In this document: piece after piece, positions 13,375-17,218 of the stretch
Layout: each line of letters opens with the position of its first letter
Numbering within the stretch: the stretch's first letter is position 1
Source of the DNA: DASPTH01 sp046727575
GTDB lineage: Bacteria; Actinomycetota; Acidimicrobiia; IMCC26256; DASPTH01
DNA: 17,218 nucleotides
Assembly: GCA_046727575.1 (NCBI GenBank)
Contig: JBKPCV010000234.1
Location: 1-17,218, forward strand
Direction: 5' to 3'
Notes under the pieces: generated by a model
Databases searched by the model: none
What the model was told of the DNA's origin: nothing
Seen by the model: only the letters and a program-made list of their open reading frames with translations
Position numbers and translations under genes: made by a program

Positions 13375-14114
13375 GCGGGGCGATCCGACACCCGACCCGC
13401 CACGAGCGTCATCAAGGCGTCGTGATCGATCGACCCGAAGCATCCGATACGTCAGCGTCGAGCACCCACTCCGCGCCCCGATTGGCCTCGACCCGCACCG
13501 CCTCTTTGGCTTGATGCGCGGATCGCTTCGGGCGATACCCGAAGCTCACCGGCAGGAAGTCGGCCTCGAAGATCGGCTCGAGTACCAGCTTCGCTGCGGT
13601 CATGACCACCCGATCGTCCAGAAATGGGATGCCAAGGGGCCGGGTCTGCCCCGGCCGTCCCGGCTTGGGGACATGCACCCGGCGCAGCGGCTTCGGACGG
13701 TAGGTCCTCGCCCGCAACCTGGCGGCGAGCGCATCGAGGAACGCGTCCACTCCGAACTCCTCGACGGCTTCGACGGTGAGCCCATCAACCGCCGAGAGCC
13801 CCTCGGTTGGCGCGCACGTCATTCCACGCCCGCCACAAGATGTCGCTGCGGACGACGTGGTGATACAGGGCATGGAAGCGACGCTCGGGTTCTTGCTTGG
13901 CACTGCGGTACAGCACGCGTTGGACAGCTCGAACCGCGTCCACGCGCTCGGCGCGTCTGGTGGACCTAGCCGAACGATCGGACCTCACCAGGGTTCCTCT
14001 CTTCCTTCGTCGCACACCGGTGAAGCAGGGGCCCTTCGCTCGGGGTCGGGTTGTGTTGTCCCGACTGTCACCACTCCTACCACCCCTCCGACTGCCTCTC
14101 GGCCGTTCCTTCAC
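13359..14114 (-). pseudogene. ltrA-like: Relic of a group II intron-type reverse transcriptase/maturase
   Basis: Three frames together rebuild the first half of a retron/group II intron (LtrA-like) reverse transcriptase. Frame one (to about 13800) holds VQRVLYRSAKQEPERRFHAL and WRAWNDVRANRGA. After a +1 shift at about 13790-13810, frame two reads SAVDGLTVEAV, YRPKPLRRVHVPKPG, TRPLGIPFLDDRVV (RT1/2) and SFGYRPKRSAH, up to VLDADVSD. After a one-base loss near 13438-13443, frame three continues FGSIDHDALMTLVAGRVSDR, then similarity stops and TGA follows at 13359-13361. The YADD catalytic block, thumb and maturase domains are missing. No intron ends or domain V could be identified. The element is certainly dead. 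Confidence 0.75.
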
Positions 14115-14396
14115 TTCCCGGGATCACCGGTTATAGGGGGACATCGTCCGCGTTGGCTGGGTCAGCTCGAAGACTGAACCAATGAGTTTCGGGCACGTGC
14201 TTCCTAATTCGTGCGGTGAGCGCCGACTGTCGCCCGATCAGGAACGACTCCGCCAACCGGGGACCCAAATCGCTGATCGCAGTGCTCAATGAGCCTCCTC
14301 CCGCGCAACGTTTCGGCCGATACGACCAGCGGTGCCCGTGACCGGCGACCCCGGCGAAGGCCGCAACCTGATACCGCATTGCTGAATGGCATTGCT
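14115..14396. other. Intergenic region between RT relic and tetR, unassigned
   Basis: A minus frame from ATG 14379 to a stop at 14131 would encode 82 aa (including SDLGPRLAESFLIGRQSAL), without a Shine-Dalgarno sequence or known family. It could be part of the mobile element, intron RNA sequence, or chance. Confidence 0.3.
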
Positions 14397-15011
14397 TCAC
14401 GAGGATGCGGGATCCTGAGTTCCGAGTCCGAGCATCGGTCGCAGTGCGTCGACGATGTCCGCGGCGAACTGCTTGATGTCGCGCTCGGTGAGCTCCTCTC
14501 CGTTGAACCTGGTGAGAAAGGCGCGGTGGAGGCATGCGCCGACCAGCAGCTCGGCCGCCGCGGCCGGCCGGACCGTGTCGGCGATCCGGCCGGCTTGTTG
14601 CTCGGCGGCGAGATAGGCCGTGACCGCCGCGACGTTGACTTCAGGGCCCCTGCCGCGATCGCGCAACGCTTCTCGGAGGTAGCTCAACAGCCGCGGGTCA
14701 GAGAACACCGACGCGGCGATGGGAAAGGTCTCGAGGTAGAAGGCCAGGAGTTCCGCAGCGAGCCGTTCGAGGTTCGCGTCGAGGGCGCCGTGTCCGACCT
14801 GGTTGGCGAAGCCGTCCCGGACGAGTGCGACTCGCGGCAGGCGTTCGGTCAGTACGCCAAGGAAGAGGTCGACCTTGTCGCGGAAGACCTTGTAGAGCAT
14901 CGCCTCCGACAAGCCGGCCGCCCTGGCGATCTCTTTGGTCGTGGCGGCGGCGAAGCCGCGACTGCGCAGCACCTCGGCTGCCCCGTCCAGGAAGCGCTCT
15001 CGTGCGGTCAC
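14397..15011 (-). CDS. TetR-family transcriptional repressor
   Basis: This 204-aa protein has an N-terminal TetR DNA-binding domain: RERFLDGAAEVLRSRGFAAA (helix 1), then TTKEIARAAGLSEAMLYKVF (24-43, helix-turn-helix) and FRDKVDLFLGVL. The C-terminal ligand/dimer domain (about 60-200) is divergent, as usual. GTG at 15011 is chosen because AAGGGGG lies about 5 nt upstream; a GTG at 15041 would add ten residues but falls within the operator palindrome. It is divergent from the SDR/NTF2 pair, with nested palindromes between them, so it most likely represses that pair and its own gene. The inducer is unknown; the enzymes it borders suggest a small hydrophobic or quinone-like molecule, which is inference. 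Confidence 0.92.
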   Translation of the reverse strand: MTARERFLDGAAEVLRSRGFAAATTKEIARAAGLSEAMLYKVFRDKVDLFLGVLTERLPRVALVRDGFANQVGHGALDANLERLAAELLAFYLETFPIAASVFSDPRLLSYLREALRDRGRGPEVNVAAVTAYLAAEQQAGRIADTVRPAAAAELLVGACLHRAFLTRFNGEELTERDIKQFAADIVDALRPMLGLGTQDPASS

Positions 15012-15021
15012 CGGTGCCCCC

Positions 15022-15051
15022 TTGACAACGTGAGTGGGCACTCACTAAGTT
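15022..15051 (+). promoter_or_regulatory. Putative sigma70-type promoter of the SDR/NTF2 operon
   Basis: A perfect -35 hexamer TTGACA (15022-15027) is followed after 18 bp by TAAGTT (15046-15051), a weak -10. Transcription would start near 15058, about 30 nt before the ATG. The -10 and spacer lie within the palindromic operators, as expected for TetR repression. Confidence 0.5.
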
Positions 15052-15067
15052 AGTGAGTATTCACCAA
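15030..15067. promoter_or_regulatory. Nested palindromic TetR operators
   Basis: Three overlapping inverted repeats share GTGAGT half-sites: GTGAGTG-GG-CACTCAC (15030-15045, perfect 7-bp arms), TCACTAA-G-TTAGTGA (15042-15056, perfect 7-bp arms) and TTAGTGA-GTAT-TCACCAA (15050-15067, one mismatch). They sit between the divergent tetR and SDR genes and overlap the putative promoter, so they are the likely binding sites for the TetR protein. Half-sites are spaced so that two dimers could bind side by side. Confidence 0.7.
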
Positions 15068-15089
15068 CTGTACCGGTCGAAGGGTCCCC

Positions 15090-15722
15090 ATGCACCTCGC
15101 GATCTTCGGGAGTACCGGTCCCACGGGTCGGGCGCTCGTGCACCAGGCGTTGGATCAGGGCCACGAGGTCACGGCGGTCGCCCGCGACCCGGCCGCGGTC
15201 GACGCGAGCGGCGCCCGCCTGCAGGTGGTGCGCGCTGACGTGCTGGACCGGGCGTCCTTCGACGGCCTGCTCAACGGTGTCGATGCGGTGCTCTCTGCGA
15301 TCGGCGCCCACGGGCGGCAGCCGACCACGGTGTACTCGGTGGGTGCGGCGAACATCCGAGACGCCATGCACCACGCTGGCGTTCGGCGCTTCGTTGGTAT
15401 CAGCGCCCTGCCGGTAACCCCCCGAACCGAGTTCGGGCCCACCGAGCGCTGGATCGTCGTTCCCCTTCTGTCGATGTTCTTCCGCGAGATGTACGCCGAC
15501 ATGACTCGAATGGAGCAGGTGCTCCGTGACAGCGACTTGGACTTCACGATCATGCGTCCCCCTCAACTCACGCACAAACGCGCAACCGGGAAGTACAGAA
15601 CCGGGATCAATCAGCATCTGCGTCGAGCGCGGAAGATCTCTCGCGCCGACCTGGCCGCGGAGATGCTGCACGTCATTCCGGACAAGAAGACCGTGCGCGC
15701 CACCGTGACCCTCGCCTACTGA
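15090..15722 (+). CDS. NAD(P)-binding atypical SDR (NAD(P)H-binding family)
   Basis: This 210-aa single-domain Rossmann protein is of the atypical SDR type (biliverdin-reductase-B/YwnB-like). FGSTGPTG (6-13) is the GxxGxxG cofactor motif, ARDPAAV (31-37) lies at the end of strand 2 where NADP selectivity is set, and RADVLD (48-53), AIGAHG (70-75), FVGISALPVT (101-110) and DFTIMRPPQL (151-160) match the family. The classical YxxxK pair is absent, as in this branch. The ATG at 15090 has GAAGGG 5 nt upstream. It is the first gene of a two-gene unit opposite tetR, 51 bp before the NTF2-like gene. Probable role: NAD(P)H-dependent reduction of a small molecule or quinone; substrate unknown. Confidence 0.91.
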   Translation: MHLAIFGSTGPTGRALVHQALDQGHEVTAVARDPAAVDASGARLQVVRADVLDRASFDGLLNGVDAVLSAIGAHGRQPTTVYSVGAANIRDAMHHAGVRRFVGISALPVTPRTEFGPTERWIVVPLLSMFFREMYADMTRMEQVLRDSDLDFTIMRPPQLTHKRATGKYRTGINQHLRRARKISRADLAAEMLHVIPDKKTVRATVTLAY

Positions 15723-15773
15723 ATACCGGTCGATGTTGGACGGAAACGACGCCATGAACAGCAGGAGAAACTC

Positions 15774-16304
15774 ATGAGCAACGTCAGCGACGAGCAGCAC
15801 CAGCAACAGCAGGTTCAAGAGCTCGTGGACCGCGACGAGATCACCAACCTCGTCTACCGCCTTGGACTGTTCCTGGACGACCGCCGCTTCGACGAGATGC
15901 GATCGCTGCTCGTCGATGAGGCGACGGTCCGGACACCGGGCGGTACGGCCGAGGGACGAGAGGCCCTCATCGCCCAAGCCCGCCGCAACCACCAGCCCGA
16001 TGAGCCCACCCAGCACGTCATCACCAACGTGGTCGTCGAGCTGGACGGTGACCGGGCCAAGGTCCGCGCCAACCTGGTCGTGAACTTCGCAGCGCCGGCC
16101 AGCGCCGACCAGTCGCTGCCGGCTCCGCCGAGGAAGTACACGCTCGGCGAGACCTACCACTTCAATGTCGTGCGCACGTCCGAGGGGTGGCGCTTCTCCC
16201 GTGTCGAGTCCAAACCGGTGTGGATATCTCCCCTCGCTGCTGCCTTCCTGGCCGCGGCCCTACGTGGAGCTGGCGCGCCGGATCGCAGTCCCCCGCCGAG
16301 CTGA
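15774..16304 (+). CDS. NTF2-like/SnoaL-like protein
   Basis: This 176-aa protein has the cone-shaped NTF2 fold found in SnoaL-like cyclases, dehydratases and isomerases. The long N-terminal helix carries QELVDRDEITNLVYRLGLFL and DDRRFDEMRSLLVDEATV, followed by GREALIAQAR, THVI-like TQHVITNVVVELDGD (79-93), ANLVVNF, GETYHFNVVRTSEGWRFSRV (125-144). A C-terminal Ala/Pro-rich tail (about 152-176) exceeds the fold. The ATG has AGGAGA 5 nt upstream. A 7-codon mini-frame starting at 15754 encloses that Shine-Dalgarno and ends with TGA overlapping the start (ATGA), perhaps aiding translation. Likely cotranscribed with the SDR gene under TetR control. Catalytic residues and substrate cannot be assigned. 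Confidence 0.88.
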   Translation: MSNVSDEQHQQQQVQELVDRDEITNLVYRLGLFLDDRRFDEMRSLLVDEATVRTPGGTAEGREALIAQARRNHQPDEPTQHVITNVVVELDGDRAKVRANLVVNFAAPASADQSLPAPPRKYTLGETYHFNVVRTSEGWRFSRVESKPVWISPLAAAFLAAALRGAGAPDRSPPPS

Positions 16305-16327
16305 CCGGCACAACTTCCGTGCGCCGG
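16305..16327 (+). terminator. Possible hairpin after the NTF2-like gene
   Basis: CCGGCAC-AACTTCC-GTGCGCCGG begins right after the stop and can pair CCGG/CCGG and CAC/GTG around a 2-nt bulge. There is no T tract. It may end the SDR/NTF2 transcript, but support is weak. Confidence 0.25.
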
Positions 16328-16339
16328 GCAACATCGCAC

Positions 16340-16856
16340 CTCGCCGACCCGTCGGCGCTTCCCGAACCACACAGTTGCAGCCGACGCACACCCGAGCCTC
16401 AGTGGTATGGAACTCTCAGTGGCAGACATCGGGCCGGGAGAATCGGCGGCAACACGATCGGGCGCCTCAACGATACGACGCTGTTCGTGGGCGACCTCGC
16501 CTACAACCGAATGCACGCGTACCTCGCCGACGGCTACCGGCGCGACTGGCTCACCCTACTCACGCGTCTCGAGCGAGAGCTTCCCGACGATGCCGTCCTA
16601 CACGTCGGCGGCGATCCCGGTACGAAGTCTCTCCTTGCAACCCAACGCAGGTACGTCGAGGCGTTCGTGGAGGCTGTGAGGGAGAATGCGGGCGCCGTGA
16701 CCGCCGGTGATCAGCGCGCCGGTGGTGCAGGCGATGCAAGCGCTCCTACCAACCGAGGCTCTCTTGTTTTTGATGGACCTGAGCATCGAGCCGCTCCTTG
16801 CGGAGCTTCGCGTCGAAGGCGCGCCCGACGGTGGGAACGCAGCGTCCGAGAACTGA
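16340..16856 (+). pseudogene. Frameshifted relic of a metallo-beta-lactamase-fold hydrolase
   Basis: Pieces in three frames match the C-terminal half of an MBL-fold hydrolase. Frame one: AHPSLSGMELSVADIGPGES (16387-16446). After a one-base loss near 16449, frame two: NTIGRLNDTTLFVGDLAYNR, MHAYLADGYRRDWLTLLTRL and VLHVGGDPGTKSLLATQRRY (about 16451-16690). After another shift near 16700-16712, frame three: VVQAMQALLPTEALLFLMDL and SIEPLLAELR, ending TGA 16854-16856. The first half with the HxHxDH metal motif is missing. The usual metal-ligand His in HxGHGxPG is also gone (HVGGDPG). The gene is dead. Confidence 0.65.
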
Positions 16857-16977
16857 TCAGCCGAGCGACCGCCTGTCGCCATCGCGGCCTTCTCAACGAC
16901 GCCCGCCGCGACGTACCGGGCCGTGATCGATCACATCGGTTCGGCTTCCATGCGGATCGCCGCGCTCGTCCGGCGCC

Positions 16978-17218
16978 TTACTGGAACGCGGGTCTGATTG
17001 CGCCGTAGTCGATCGGCAGCGCCCGGGCCGGCCACCGCTCGAGCATGCGTAGGCAGACGTTCGTGCGATCGAGTACAGCTACGAGCGCAGCGAGCTGCGG
17101 CCTTTGGAACTGGTCGAACCCGCGCCACGCTCGCAGCAGCGTCTCCTGCACAGCGCCCTCGGCGTCCTGCACCGAGCCGAGCATCTGGTAGCAGTGCGCG
17201 TGGAGCGCGCGGCGGTGC
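16978..17218 (-). pseudogene. Decayed ECF/sigma-70-family sigma factor gene, cut by the window edge
   Basis: Minus strand: HRRALHAHCYQMLGSVQDAE then GAVQETLLRAWRGFDQF matches sigma region 2 of SigG/SigJ-type ECF factors (usual pattern HCYRMLGS..DAED.VQETLLRAWRG). Just after it the frame slips near 17101-17106. Read in the next frame it continues GRSSLRS, then a stop where W is expected (TAG, about 17078-17082), then LYSIA, and a second shift near 17061-17069 restores TNVCLRMLERWPARALP. It stops at 16978, so region 4 is lost. The part beyond 17218 is not visible. Confidence 0.65.

Noticed and set aside
14137..14152. Second DosR-like box (GGGGGACATCGTCCGC)
   Set aside because: The spacing between half-sites is 3 rather than 4 and the right arm is imperfect. 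It is not placed before an intact gene.
15045..16160. 371-codon minus-strand frame across the SDR and NTF2-like genes
   Set aside because: It is antisense to two genes with ribosome-binding sites and recognisable folds, and its own product has no motif.

Overview
The window looks like chromosomal DNA from a high-GC Actinomycetota bacterium. The grounds are strong GC bias, frequent GTG/TTG starts behind clear Shine-Dalgarno sequences, F420/deazaflavin-dependent (DUF385-type) proteins, a GH15 enzyme of the kind found in mycobacteria, and a DosR-like inverted repeat. No rRNA, tRNA or CRISPR array was found. The genus cannot be fixed from the sequence.

Layout. (1) 1-1216: an accessory adenylate kinase gene (+) whose upstream region carries GGGACCTTTGTCCC, the core of a DosR/DevR-type hypoxia box. 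(2) 1217-1650: no intact gene, possibly a decayed reading frame on the minus strand. (3) 1651-7805: a tightly packed minus-strand operon of five genes, read from right to left. They encode a response regulator fused to a glutaredoxin-like segment and a thioredoxin-reductase-like flavoprotein; a histidine kinase with an N-terminal cyclic-nucleotide-binding-type sensor domain; a PEP-synthase-like phosphotransferase with ATP-grasp and swivelling His domains; and two small membrane proteins. Three of the four junctions are 4-bp start/stop overlaps. (4) 7806-9199: a frameshifted relic of a deazaflavin-dependent nitroreductase-family gene, then an intact gene of the same superfamily. (5) 9393-12838: an NmrA-like NAD(P)-binding protein, the tail of a lost epimerase gene, and a GH15 glucoamylase/trehalase-like enzyme, all on minus. 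(6) 13212-14114: relics of a small conserved gene and of a group II intron reverse transcriptase. (7) 14397-16304: a TetR repressor gene divergent from an SDR-like gene plus an NTF2/SnoaL-like gene, with nested palindromic operators over the shared promoter. (8) 16340-17218: relics of a metallo-beta-lactamase-fold hydrolase and of an ECF sigma factor.

How the parts may work together. The operon at 1651-7805 looks like a signalling and energy-metabolism unit. The kinase probably phosphorylates the receiver domain of the flavoprotein. Both places in that flavoprotein where redox-active CxxC motifs would sit in glutaredoxin and thioredoxin reductase are empty, so it is unlikely to be an ordinary disulfide reductase. 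A PEP-synthase-type reaction releases AMP, which the adjacent adenylate kinase could recycle; this, with the DosR-like box, is compatible with a role in hypoxia or energy stress, but it is inference. The TetR/SDR/NTF2 cluster reads as a small inducible catabolic or detoxification unit.

The intergenic space is notably rich in gene relics (at least six, several with single-base frameshifts), whereas the ten or so complete genes are intact. That argues for real gene decay in an accessory region rather than general sequence error.
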